Source of the DNA: Pseudoalteromonas denitrificans DSM 6059
Lineage (GTDB): Bacteria > Pseudomonadota > Gammaproteobacteria > Enterobacterales > Alteromonadaceae
Assembly (NCBI RefSeq): GCF_900112265.1
Contig: NZ_FOLO01000009.1
Location: 1 to 64,000, forward strand
Length of the DNA: 64,000 nucleotides
Direction of reading: 5' to 3'
In this document: positions 19,159 to 28,206 of the stretch, piece after piece
Layout of the letters: each line of letters starts with the position of its first letter
Position numbering within the stretch: the stretch's first letter is position 1
The notes under the pieces: generated by a model
Seen by the model: the letters and a program-made list of their open reading frames with translations, nothing else
Databases searched by the model: none
What the model was told of the DNA's origin: nothing
Translations under genes and position numbers: made by a program

Positions 19159-19479
19159 TTAATTACCAGAGCGATATAATATAGTGCCACAGTGGTTACA
19201 AATATGGGAACGTTTAGTATCATTTACACTATTTATTCCCCAGTTTTTAATACTGTTACTACTGCACTTAATACAAGTTATCCCTTTTTTTAATTGATTA
19301 CTTTTATTCTCGTAAAGGTAATCATCAAGGGTTGGAAGATTTTTCCATTTTGAGATCATCAAGTAATATTTATATAAGCTAAAAGAAAAAATGGTGCTAA
19401 TTACTAATCCAAAAAAGTCACCTAAAATAAAACCGACACCTAAAAATAAAACAACCATAAAAAATAATAATAATTTCAT
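19159..19479 (-). CDS. Small membrane protein with a zinc-ribbon-like tail
   Basis: The 106-residue protein has two hydrophobic segments at about 2-18 and 21-42. The tail has paired cysteines, CIKC at about 69-72 and CNHC at about 94-97, spaced as in a zinc ribbon. I do not recognise the family. It appears monocistronic. Confidence 0.55.
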   Translation of the reverse strand: MKLLLFFMVVLFLGVGFILGDFFGLVISTIFSFSLYKYYLMISKWKNLPTLDDYLYENKSNQLKKGITCIKCSSNSIKNWGINSVNDTKRSHICNHCGTILYRSGN

Positions 19480-19624
19480 TTAAACCCTAATGTTAAGAAT
19501 GCTAAATAATAAATTAGGATAAAATATATTTACCTCCTATTATAGGAACATTCTAACTTATAAAAATTTCTTTTAACAATTAAACAAGTATTTTATTTTT
19601 ATGGAGGGATTTTTTAGTTACATT

Positions 19625-20623
19625 TTACTTTTCTGATATATACACTTTATCTGTAAATTTACTTTTTAAGTATTGCTGTAAATGAGAAAGTTCTTGCGCT
19701 GAAAACGACTTCTTATGGGCTTTATAGTATTCTGGTGTTTGGTAGAGTTGTTCTAATATTTGGTTAATATTTTTAATCACTTTTTTGCCAAAGGTACTTT
19801 TTGAACAATTAAAATATGCAATTAGATAAGGTGGTGCATTTGAAATTGGGAAGTATTCTAGCTGTTTTTCTTGTTCTTTTGTTGGGGTGATGTCTATGGG
19901 TAAAGCTAATAAAAAATCAAATCTATCAAGATATAACATAGACTCTAGCGCAACAACCCTACCTGTACCGCCACGATAATATATATTCTTTTTATTAAGC
20001 TTGGCAATTTCTTGATCTAAGAATGGACCAAATGATATTCCTTGCGCAATGCCAATTGTGTTGCTTGGGTAAATATCAAAGATATGAGAAAGAGATTTTA
20101 TTTGTCCGTCTTCATTGAGTACTGAAGACGATAAAGGACGTTTAGCGTTAAACCGATATAATTTATGCGTTAAGTAAAAGCTTTGTGGGCTTGAAAAAAG
20201 TGAGTATATTTGCCTGTGTGTGGTATTTGCTCTATTGGCAGTACATGCATTTTTTAGATTTTGAAGTGAATGATTAATACGTGAAGAAGAGGCGCGTTGG
20301 ACATTAATATCGTACATTTTTAATTTTGATATAACGAGGCGTTCTATGTGAGTTGAGGGTGAAGATATCTCGTAGTTATTATCTAATAAATTTTTATTCT
20401 CAAGCTTGTCTTCGACTAACCAAACCAGCTGATTTGATGATTTTATATCTTTGTTTTTATTACTATGAGCTTCCAATCTTATTGGCACTAATATCAATAT
20501 GAATAAAGATATAAACTTCAATAAATAAATCTGCAACTCAGGCTCCTTATTTATGCACGGTATAATATGCCTGTAGTACTTAGTTATGTATAAGGAAAAT
20601 ATGTTCTTTATTGAGTTTAGCAA
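19625..20623 (-). CDS. Exported solute-binding-like protein (TIGR02285-like)
   Basis: The 332-residue protein has a hydrophobic segment at about 34-50 (LLKFISLFILILVPIRLEA) that may serve as a late signal sequence. QLVWLVEDKLENK opens the mature part, and the order of blocks is like the TIGR02285 group of family 3-type binding proteins. No permease is nearby. The true start may be later than the one given, since the first 30 residues are polar. The ligand is unknown. Confidence 0.55.
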   Translation of the reverse strand: MLNSIKNIFSLYITKYYRHIIPCINKEPELQIYLLKFISLFILILVPIRLEAHSNKNKDIKSSNQLVWLVEDKLENKNLLDNNYEISSPSTHIERLVISKLKMYDINVQRASSSRINHSLQNLKNACTANRANTTHRQIYSLFSSPQSFYLTHKLYRFNAKRPLSSSVLNEDGQIKSLSHIFDIYPSNTIGIAQGISFGPFLDQEIAKLNKKNIYYRGGTGRVVALESMLYLDRFDFLLALPIDITPTKEQEKQLEYFPISNAPPYLIAYFNCSKSTFGKKVIKNINQILEQLYQTPEYYKAHKKSFSAQELSHLQQYLKSKFTDKVYISEK

Positions 20624-20792
20624 ACTAATATTTATGAACGTAAACCTTTTTAAGTTAATTGAGACATGGATGGATTATTTGTCTAGTATTGTGCTTAAAT
20701 TAAAAATAATATCGTAATTCGATTAAGTCATAATATTGTGATAAATAGAAGATTTATTTATTTTATAGTGATGTAATAAAATAGGAGTTTAT

Positions 20793-21842
20793 ATGAATAC
20801 GAGTTGGACTAAATATGCAGTATCACAGATTGAAGCTGATTATACTCGCTCGGCTGATACACACCTTATTCAATTACCACTGCCGTATTTTTATGATATT
20901 GACATTTATTTTAAAGACGAAAGCACCCACCCAACAGGTTCATTAAAGCATAGGTTGGCGCGTTCATTGTTTCTATATGCTTTATGTAATGGCTGGATAA
21001 ATGACAATACACCTGTTATCGAGTCTTCTAGTGGTTCAACTGCAGTTTCAGAAGCTTATTTCGCTCGTTTATTAGGTTTACGATTTATTGCTGTTATGGC
21101 AAAAAGCACAGCAAAAGAAAAAATTAAACAAATTGAATTTTATGGTGGCGAATGTCATTTAGTAGATTGCACCACACAAATTTATAGTGAGTCTGAGCGA
21201 TTAGCGAAAGAGCTTAATGGCCATTATATGGATCAGTTTACCTATGCTGAAAGAGCAACTGATTGGCGCGGTAATAATAATATCGCAGAGCGAATTTTTA
21301 GTCAGATGTCGAAGGAGCGATTTCCTGAACCCAGCTGGTTGGTTATGAGCCCTGGTACAGGTGGTACATCTGCAACAATAGGGCGCTATATTCGTTATCA
21401 AGGATATGATAGTAAGTTATTGGTTGTCGATCCTGAGCATTCTGTGTTTTATGACTTTTATAAAACAGGAGATGCAAACTTAAAAAATACTCAGGGTAGT
21501 CAAATTGAAGGTATAGGCAGACCCCGTGTTGAACCGTCATTTATTCCCGGTGTGATTGATGAAATGTTAAAAGTGCCAGACTCACAAAGCATTGCGGCTA
21601 TGTTATGGCTAAGTAAGCAACTAGGTCGTAAAGTTGGCCCATCAACAGGCACTAATTTAGTGGGCGTATTAAAGCAGGCTGAATGCATGAAAAAAGCGAA
21701 ACTAAAAGGGTCTATTGTAACTTTGTTGTGTGATAGTGGAGAGCGTTACATAAATAGTTATTATGATGAAAACTGGCGTCAGAGTCGCATTGATAATGAT
21801 GAAAACTATGTCAATTATTTACACCAAATTTCGGATATTTGA
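20793..21842 (+). CDS. PLP-dependent cysteine synthase-family protein
   Basis: The 349-residue enzyme belongs to fold-type II PLP enzymes. The PLP lysine is in [12 protein letters not shown], about residue 52. [14 protein letters not shown] near 72-85 is the substrate-binding loop and [14 protein letters not shown] near 187-200 binds the cofactor phosphate. The group includes cysteine synthase and cystathionine beta-synthase relatives, but this member lacks an obvious assignment. The ATG is preceded by an AGGAG ribosome site. It is monocistronic and ends at a hairpin. Confidence 0.8.
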   Translation: MNTSWTKYAVSQIEADYTRSADTHLIQLPLPYFYDIDIYFKDESTHPTGSLKHRLARSLFLYALCNGWINDNTPVIESSSGSTAVSEAYFARLLGLRFIAVMAKSTAKEKIKQIEFYGGECHLVDCTTQIYSESERLAKELNGHYMDQFTYAERATDWRGNNNIAERIFSQMSKERFPEPSWLVMSPGTGGTSATIGRYIRYQGYDSKLLVVDPEHSVFYDFYKTGDANLKNTQGSQIEGIGRPRVEPSFIPGVIDEMLKVPDSQSIAAMLWLSKQLGRKVGPSTGTNLVGVLKQAECMKKAKLKGSIVTLLCDSGERYINSYYDENWRQSRIDNDENYVNYLHQISDI

Positions 21843-21857
21843 TTCTTGTTTGTTTTG

Positions 21858-21896
21858 AAGCTAATAAAAATAAACTGAGTGTCTCTTTATTAGCTT
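21858..21896. terminator. Hairpin between the PLP enzyme and the cupin remnant
   Basis: AAGCTAATAAA (21858-21868) pairs perfectly with TTTATTAGCTT (21886-21896), an 11-bp stem. It lies 16 bases after the PLP enzyme stop and upstream of the end of the convergent cupin gene, so it may terminate both. Confidence 0.55.
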
Positions 21897-21945
21897 AATT
21901 TAGCGTCTAATTGTTCCAAATAAAACACGCAAAAAAAGGCCTCTA

Positions 21946-22755
21946 TTAATTGTTTTCAAATTCAGCTGGCATCTGAGTTTCATGGCCGTTAACACTTAGC
22001 CTTTTTATTATCTCTTCTTGATCAGGATAAAGCGGAATTAATTCATCTGATGTACCGGCTAAAAAGTGTTTACCACAAAAACCAGGTGCCATAGTGCAAC
22101 CAAATAAAGCAAAACGCCCACCTTCAATTAAATAACCTGCCTGCCAAGTATTTGCGGGTACAGTATATTGTACTTTTTGGCCGGATTGAGGCTGATTACC
22201 CATAAGAACCTGCTCTGATGAACCATCATCATGTAGCAGTACTAGCATAAAAGGATCTCCACCATATATACCCAAGCCACTTCAAGATGCGAGTTTCAGT
22301 TAGAATTAAAAACGATTTAGGCAAGGCATTGATAGCAGATAATGGTCACTCCCTTATCAAAATCAATAACGCAGTATAAATCGTTTTTAAACCAACCTTT
22401 TAGGCGCTTCACAAGAACTTACTCTCTACGTTCCAACTTATTAAAAGGGGAGCACCATTTCTGCAAAGTTGTGCCTTGATATTAAGTCCTTGTGAAACGC
22501 TGAATTCTGCATCTTGAAGTAGCTTGGGTATACATGCCATACCTCATCACTTTTCAATTTATGAAAACATGAAACACTAAGTGGTAGGTTAGAGTACATG
22601 CCTATCATAGCCGTTCCTGCAGGTTGACCACTATTTAGCTTTAAAGATGATCTATAGGTACTTTTATAAAATGTGCCTTCAACAGGTAGTTGATCGAATT
22701 TATAGTGATCTATCATAGCCGCTACATCTGGGTGGATATTTTTATTTGCATCCAT
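21946..22755 (-). pseudogene. DUF985-type cupin gene split by a MITE
   Basis: The N-terminal part, from ATG 22755 with AAGGAAAA upstream, reads MDANKNIHPDV through KLKSDEVWHVY. The C-terminal part resumes as GGDPFMLVLLHDDG and ends at 21946. Together they form a DUF985 cupin of about 180 residues. They are separated by a 262-bp element at 22269-22530 plus a 2-bp duplication. The 264 added bases keep the two parts in the same frame, but the element supplies a stop at 22441, so translation ends after about 105 codons. The gene follows the MFS gene by 32 bp and was probably co-transcribed with it. Confidence 0.8.
22269..22530. mobile_element. MITE with terminal inverted repeats and TA target duplication
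   Basis: The left end TACCCAAGCCACTTCAAGAT (22269 on) is matched in reverse at the right end up to 22530. The 22-bp repeats differ at one base. Removing the element and one copy of TA restores an open cupin frame reading VWHVYGGDP, which fixes the ends and a TA duplication. At 262 bp it has no transposase gene. A TA target is typical of IS630/Tc1-mariner transposases, which presumably moved it from elsewhere in the genome. Confidence 0.85.
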
Positions 22756-22787
22756 AATCCGTTTTCCTTTTTTGACTTTTATTTGTA

Positions 22788-23984
22788 TTAAGTTAAAAAC
22801 TGAGCTGAATGAGTTGGGTATAATGTGCTTTTTACTTTTGGTCTCTTCCATAAAATATACATTGGTAAAATGGACAGGATCAACAAAGCTAATTGCTCTG
22901 GTTCATTTAACGGCAGTAATTGTAATAATGATACTAAAATGGCAGATCCAGTCATTTGAATAAACCCTAATAATGCTGAAGCTGTGCCTGCATTTTTACC
23001 AAAAGGAAGCAAGGCTTGACCTGCGCATGTACCCATAAGTAATGACCCCCCTATTGAACTGAACATTATTGGTAACATAAAACCAATAGGATGATGCCAC
23101 TCTCGTAAAGCAAACATTAATAGGCCTGATAAGAATAATATAATCATGCCTAGCTCTATTGTTTTTCTGACGCCAAATTTCATCAAGACCTTAGGAGTGA
23201 AAAAACAAGCCGCTATGCTTATTGTTGCATTTAAACTAAACCAAAATACAAACTCTTGCTGACTTTGCTCTAAATTAATTATCAGCCATGCTGGAGAGCT
23301 GCTTACATAAGCAATAATAATTGCCATAGTAAGCATGACCAAAATTGAATTGAATAAAAATATAGGATGTTTAACGATAGAGAAGAAACGACTCATGGAT
23401 ATTAAACTTACATCTTGTTGTGTATTATTTGGACGTGTTTCAGATAAGAAAAAGGCAATGATGAAGCCTGCACAAACTCCATAGGCAGTCATTACTTCAA
23501 ATGTGCTACGCCAACCAAATAGCTCAGTTAAAGCATGACCAAGTATTGGTGCAAGTGCTGGAATGCAATAAATTGCACTATTAAGATAGCTAAAAACAAC
23601 ACCACTTTGTAGCGGATCATATTTATCTCTGACACAGGCAAAGGCGGTTACTATAATAGCGCAAGTACCAAAACCTTGTATCATTCTACAAACTATAAAA
23701 AACTCAAAACTGGTCGAAAAAGCTGATAAAGCTGAAGAGATACAGTAAATTATAATGCCCCAAATAGCGATTGGACGTCTACCATATCTGTCTGCTAAGG
23801 GCCCACTCAGTAATTGGCCTATACCCATAGTTAGAAGAAATAGGGTAATACTCCATTGCATTCTACTAAGAGGTACTGAAAAATCGTGCGCCATTATAGG
23901 TATAGCAGGTAGAAATATATCTACTGCTAATGGGCTATAAATAACCATTAACATCAATAATGCGAGAAGGGCTTTATTAGTCAT
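22788..23984 (-). CDS. Bcr/CflA-family MFS drug efflux transporter
   Basis: The 398-residue protein has twelve predicted membrane helices. The start, SPLAVDIFLPAIPIMAHDF, is characteristic of the DHA1 Bcr/CflA subfamily. GPLADRYGRRPIAIWG at about 61-76 is MFS motif A, and RMIQGFGTCAIIVTAFACVRD near 98-118 fits motifs B and C of the group. It should export drugs or a metabolite by proton antiport. It is divergent from a LysR gene 46 bp away, likely its regulator, and leads into the broken cupin gene. Confidence 0.87.
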   Translation of the reverse strand: MTNKALLALLMLMVIYSPLAVDIFLPAIPIMAHDFSVPLSRMQWSITLFLLTMGIGQLLSGPLADRYGRRPIAIWGIIIYCISSALSAFSTSFEFFIVCRMIQGFGTCAIIVTAFACVRDKYDPLQSGVVFSYLNSAIYCIPALAPILGHALTELFGWRSTFEVMTAYGVCAGFIIAFFLSETRPNNTQQDVSLISMSRFFSIVKHPIFLFNSILVMLTMAIIIAYVSSSPAWLIINLEQSQQEFVFWFSLNATISIAACFFTPKVLMKFGVRKTIELGMIILFLSGLLMFALREWHHPIGFMLPIMFSSIGGSLLMGTCAGQALLPFGKNAGTASALLGFIQMTGSAILVSLLQLLPLNEPEQLALLILSILPMYILWKRPKVKSTLYPTHSAQFLT

Positions 23985-24084
23985 TTACATCTCCAAAGGT
24001 AATTCAAGGGCAGTATATGACATTAGAGATATGAGCAGAAATGAACTATTATTCTTTCAGTTATTCCAAAAGTGGATGTGCATG

Positions 24085-25011
24085 ATGAATAAATTAGATT
24101 TAAATTTATTGAAAGTATTAGAGGTGTTACTTGAAGAGCGTAATGTTACAGCAGCAGCGAGTCGTTTAAATTTGACTCAGTCGGCAGTGAGTAAACATTT
24201 GGCCAGATTAAGAGAGATGTTTTCAGATGCTTTATTTGAAAGAATGGCTCAAGGGTTAAAACCTACGCCCAGAGCACTCGAACTGGCACCGCAATTAAGG
24301 CACATTATTCAGCAACTAGAGCAGTTAACGAGGCCTGCCGCATTTGAACCTTCCTTAAGCCAACGTCAGTTTCATATTCATATGTTGGATACGGCATACT
24401 CATTAACGTTTCCTTTTTTTATGCGTCATTTATTAGCACAAGCGCCTAATGTTCGTTTAAAGACTCAAAGCTGGAATAATAAAAGTTTAGATAAGTTACT
24501 TAAGTGTGAAATTGATATGGGCATTGCTTGTAGAGAATGGGATAAGCGCTCGCCAATTCATATGAAACATATTCCGCCAGAACTTAATCATGTGGAACTG
24601 ATGCGTGAACACTCTTTGTGCTTGGTAAGAGAAGATCATCCAGCATTAAGCGGTCAGTGGGATCTTGATACTTTTTTGCGATATCGTCATATTCATGTTT
24701 CTTTTGGTGGTGTAGCACATTGGTTGCTTGATGATGTATTGAAGGCCAATAATCTTCATCGTGACATTGCGATTGATATGCCTGACTTTCATAGTGGAAT
24801 GAGCTTATGCGAGCAAAGTGACTTAATTTTATGTGCGCCATCTCGTTTTGTTGAAAAGTTAGCTGAAAGCTTTAAATTAAAAGTGCTCGAAATTCCTGTT
24901 AAATTTGAGGCAGGTGCTTATGTGCTTCTTTGGCATAAACACTTCGAACAAGACTCTGGGCATCGTTGGTTACGTGAACTTATTATCAATGGCGTTGATG
25001 GACAAAATTAA
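24085..25011 (+). CDS. LysR-family transcriptional regulator
   Basis: From ATG 24085 the protein has about 308 residues. It opens with the LysR helix-turn-helix: LDLNLLKVLEVLLEERNVTAAA, then LNLTQSAVSKHLARLREMF. The effector-binding domain follows from about residue 90. The in-frame ATG at 24031 would add 18 residues not seen in the family, so I prefer 24085 (or 24082). It is divergent from the Bcr/CflA transporter and probably controls it. A hairpin follows at 25020. Confidence 0.85.
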   Translation: MNKLDLNLLKVLEVLLEERNVTAAASRLNLTQSAVSKHLARLREMFSDALFERMAQGLKPTPRALELAPQLRHIIQQLEQLTRPAAFEPSLSQRQFHIHMLDTAYSLTFPFFMRHLLAQAPNVRLKTQSWNNKSLDKLLKCEIDMGIACREWDKRSPIHMKHIPPELNHVELMREHSLCLVREDHPALSGQWDLDTFLRYRHIHVSFGGVAHWLLDDVLKANNLHRDIAIDMPDFHSGMSLCEQSDLILCAPSRFVEKLAESFKLKVLEIPVKFEAGAYVLLWHKHFEQDSGHRWLRELIINGVDGQN

Positions 25012-25013
25012 GT

Positions 25014-25042
25014 AAAAAAGGGTTTGCATATAAAACAAACCC
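25014..25042. terminator. Terminator hairpin shared by the LysR and TonB-receptor genes
   Basis: GGGTTTG (25020-25026) pairs with CAAACCC (25036-25042). On the minus strand it is followed by a run of six Ts (25014-25019), so it is a rho-independent terminator for the TonB receptor, and may also stop the LysR transcript. Confidence 0.75.
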
Positions 25043-25069
25043 TGAGTTTATGACAATTAAATTACGGAA

Positions 25070-27823
25070 TTAAAATTTAATTGTAGTTTGTAAATAATAC
25101 TGGCGGCCTAACAAGTCATACGTACCCCTAATTGTACCAGAAGAGTTATCAACACCTGATATATAAGGTGGTTGCTTATCTGCTAAATTACGAATACCAG
25201 CTGCAAACGTAAACATATCGAGATGATAAACACCTTGTACATCATGATACGTATATGCTGGTGCAATATTTACTAAGTTAGTATCATTTGGTATTAAGTT
25301 TTCTGTTTCATCAATATAACGTGCAGTCCATGATAATGACCACTCATCTTGGCTATATCGGGCTGTAAAGTTACTTTTGATTTGATTAAAGGTACCTATA
25401 CCTGCATTTATAGGGTCATTGCCGTAGAAACCGACTAATTCAGTAGGCGCTATTCCTGAGGCTTCAATTCTTTCAAGTTTAGAAGCGTAAGTACCTTCTA
25501 GGTTAAAATTAAATTCTCCCCCTAATGCCTCAACAGAATAGTCAATATCAAAATCAACACCTGAAGTTGTTAGCACTGAAAGGTTTTGTGTTGTTCTACG
25601 AATTCCTTTTAGTGAGCCACCTGCATCACGTCTAAATGATGTTGGTGAAGCCGGTAATCCATATTCCGCAGCCCCTTCCATATAAGCACATAAAGGAGAG
25701 GAGAAATTTGAACTGCCATAACACTGTGCTGCTATGGTTGTCGCACTTAAAGAAGCAATGACATTTTCAATTTCAATATCATAATAATCTAATGTAATCG
25801 TTAAATTATCTACAAAGCTAGGTGAATAAACCATGCCTATTAAGTTCGAGGTAGATTTTTCAGGTTGTACTTCGGTATTACCGCCAGTCCATGCACCCGT
25901 TTGAGCATCGGGTTGCTCCCAACCAAAGGCTAATCCATCAGCCTGACAGTTTGCAATGATGTTAGCATCTGATGACGCTGAAAATGAGTGACAAGGATCA
26001 GTATGATTATCAGCACTTTCTTCTTGAGGGTCTAATAAATCTCTTATAGTGGGAACGCGGAAACCATCCGAGTTGCTGGCGCGTAGTAATAGACCATCAA
26101 CAGGGCGCCATTCAATGCCAATTTTTGACGTTGTTTCTGCTTTATCTATAATATTCACATCGGTTCGGCGAATAGCGCCGGATATATCTAAACGTTTAGC
26201 AAAAGGTAAGTCTGCAAGTACAGGTAAATTAACTTCTGCATAATATGATGTTGTATTATAAGCCCCCTGAGTAGCATCAGCCGTAACGCCATAAACTTCG
26301 TTCATAGCGGCAGCACCATCAGGCTTTATAAGTAACTTAGTCGTTAAATATTCATAACCTATAGCCCAAGAAATTGTACCACCCGGCAATTCAAACTCAC
26401 CTGTATCTCCAGCTAAGTTGACTTGAAATTGAGAGTCATTTTGGCGTTTATAGTCAGATAAAGGCACAATTATCCAATCGAGTTGATCTTGTGTTAAGGA
26501 ATCAGGTAATAAAGGATTCCATAAACCAACTTGGCTACATTCTGAGTTGCCAGCACACCCTTGAGGGTCTAATAATAAGCCTGTTCTAAGTTGATTTACA
26601 CGACCACCTTGGTCTGTTAATTCTTTCCATTGGTTGTTTGTGTAAGAGGCATTCCATGCCCAAGTATTTTGAAATTCACCATTAAAGCCTAGTGAATATG
26701 AGTATTGATCTACTTCACGACTCCAAGAGCGACCACCTGTCTCTACTAATCTTCTTCTGACGTTAATATCACGACCAAATGGATTATCTGGATGATCTAC
26801 TGACATTTCTGGTTGCCAAAACGTGCCTACAGGTGCCATTTTCTGGTTAGAAATACGGTTTGTATAGTTAAACTCTGAACTAAACCTAGCGGTCGTAAAA
26901 CCTTCATCAATTAAATCATAATTCATAGCAGTAAAAAAATTATGTTTTTTAAGTGGTTGATATAAAATACTTACTTCAGAGTGATTATAACCATCGGTTG
27001 GCTCAGAAAAAGCTCTGTATGAATTACCATCTAGAACCTGTAGCCCACTTATATCAGGCAAGCCATCGGTTGCTTGAAATGAAAAACTGGCAGGGTGGGA
27101 AAATGTAGAGCCACCACATTCGAGTTTTCGATCTGCCCCTGTACCTACCTCTTTTGGTACACATGAGCTGAATTTACGGTCTTTTCCGTAAATAGTATCA
27201 CGCTCTTCAAAACCCCCTGAGAAAACGATATTACCTTTATCAAATTCAACTCCGCCAACAAAACCAGCAGTTGAAGTTGTACCATCCCCCTCTGACGTTT
27301 CTTGATGTTGTGCCGAAAATTCTAGACCTGTATAGCTGGTATAAGTAACAAAGTTCATTACACCTGCAATTGCATCTGAGCCATATATTGCTGAAGCACC
27401 ATCACGTACTACTTCAACACGCTCAACAGCAGCCATAGGTATACTAGTGATGTCGTTTCTATAACGTTTACCATTTAACAATACAAGCGTTCTTGAAGAA
27501 CCTAATCCTCGAAAACTAACCTGTACTTCACCGGTTCCTGCGTTATTTATATTACTACCATATTGACGTCCATTCATTATAGGTAAGGATTGCACAAATT
27601 GTTCTAATGTTGGTGCACCAGATGCTTTAATATCGGCAGCAGTAAAAACGGACACTGGTACTGATGACTCTAGATCTGAGCGTTTAATTCTAGATCCTGT
27701 TACTTCAATTCGCTCAACTTCTTGGGCACCTATTTCTTGCGCTGCAATTGCATTTAAAGAAAATCCGCTTAATATTATAGAGCTAATCGCAATGCTCAAT
27801 GATGAATGTTTAAATCTTTTCAC
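25070..27823 (-). CDS. TonB-dependent outer-membrane receptor
   Basis: I place the start at GTG 27823, where AAAGGAG stands 8 bases upstream; the frame extends 24 codons further up but lacks a good site. The 917-residue protein then begins VKRFKHSSLSIAI, a signal peptide ending near NAIAA. The sequence VERIEVTGSRIKRSD is the TonB-box-proximal start of the plug, which runs to about 150 (VRDGASAIYGSDAIAGVMNF). A beta-barrel follows and ends with a terminal Phe. The order and motifs resemble receptors of the Alteromonadales type used for peptides or glycans, but the ligand is unknown. It ends at a terminator. Confidence 0.88.
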   Translation of the reverse strand: MKRFKHSSLSIAISSIILSGFSLNAIAAQEIGAQEVERIEVTGSRIKRSDLESSVPVSVFTAADIKASGAPTLEQFVQSLPIMNGRQYGSNINNAGTGEVQVSFRGLGSSRTLVLLNGKRYRNDITSIPMAAVERVEVVRDGASAIYGSDAIAGVMNFVTYTSYTGLEFSAQHQETSEGDGTTSTAGFVGGVEFDKGNIVFSGGFEERDTIYGKDRKFSSCVPKEVGTGADRKLECGGSTFSHPASFSFQATDGLPDISGLQVLDGNSYRAFSEPTDGYNHSEVSILYQPLKKHNFFTAMNYDLIDEGFTTARFSSEFNYTNRISNQKMAPVGTFWQPEMSVDHPDNPFGRDINVRRRLVETGGRSWSREVDQYSYSLGFNGEFQNTWAWNASYTNNQWKELTDQGGRVNQLRTGLLLDPQGCAGNSECSQVGLWNPLLPDSLTQDQLDWIIVPLSDYKRQNDSQFQVNLAGDTGEFELPGGTISWAIGYEYLTTKLLIKPDGAAAMNEVYGVTADATQGAYNTTSYYAEVNLPVLADLPFAKRLDISGAIRRTDVNIIDKAETTSKIGIEWRPVDGLLLRASNSDGFRVPTIRDLLDPQEESADNHTDPCHSFSASSDANIIANCQADGLAFGWEQPDAQTGAWTGGNTEVQPEKSTSNLIGMVYSPSFVDNLTITLDYYDIEIENVIASLSATTIAAQCYGSSNFSSPLCAYMEGAAEYGLPASPTSFRRDAGGSLKGIRRTTQNLSVLTTSGVDFDIDYSVEALGGEFNFNLEGTYASKLERIEASGIAPTELVGFYGNDPINAGIGTFNQIKSNFTARYSQDEWSLSWTARYIDETENLIPNDTNLVNIAPAYTYHDVQGVYHLDMFTFAAGIRNLADKQPPYISGVDNSSGTIRGTYDLLGRQYYLQTTIKF

Positions 27824-28206
27824 TTGTAATTCTCCTTTGATTATATCTTTGTGCTCAGTTAAATAACTCTTTTTGGTATTTTTTTGAGCAAGCACAAATA
27901 CAAACTAAAAGTTGTAACATCAAATAACTACAACAGATCCTTAGGCGGTAGGCTTATTTGCATGAGAGGCGAGGTTTATGAGACGAAGAGATTGAACCTT
28001 ATATAGTGAATTAATTTAATGTCCGGAATTAGTTGACCACTACAAGCTGATAGTTCGCATTTGAATAAAGGTGTGGGATGAACTTGATTATAATTTTTAC
28101 GGACTTCTATTTGTTATTGAGAAAATTTTACTTAAATCTTTCCTATAAAATAATGATACTACTTTAAAATTTTAAACCTGTATTTTAAAGTAGTACCGAT
28201 AGAGAT
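27824..28206. other. Promoter region of the TonB receptor and end of the S9 gene
   Basis: This 383-bp gap holds the promoter and leader of the receptor and the terminator of the upstream S9 peptidase. At 28021-28031 is GTCCGGAATTA, matching 9 of 11 bases of GTCCGGGACTA at 17772-17782. No reading frame was seen. Confidence 0.4.
28157..28195 (-). terminator. Hairpin after the S9 peptidase gene
   Basis: TACTACTTTAAAAT (28157-28170) and ATTTTAAAGTAGTA (28182-28195) form a perfect 14-bp stem 11 bases after the S9 stop. It is AT-rich and lacks a clean T-run. Confidence 0.55.
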
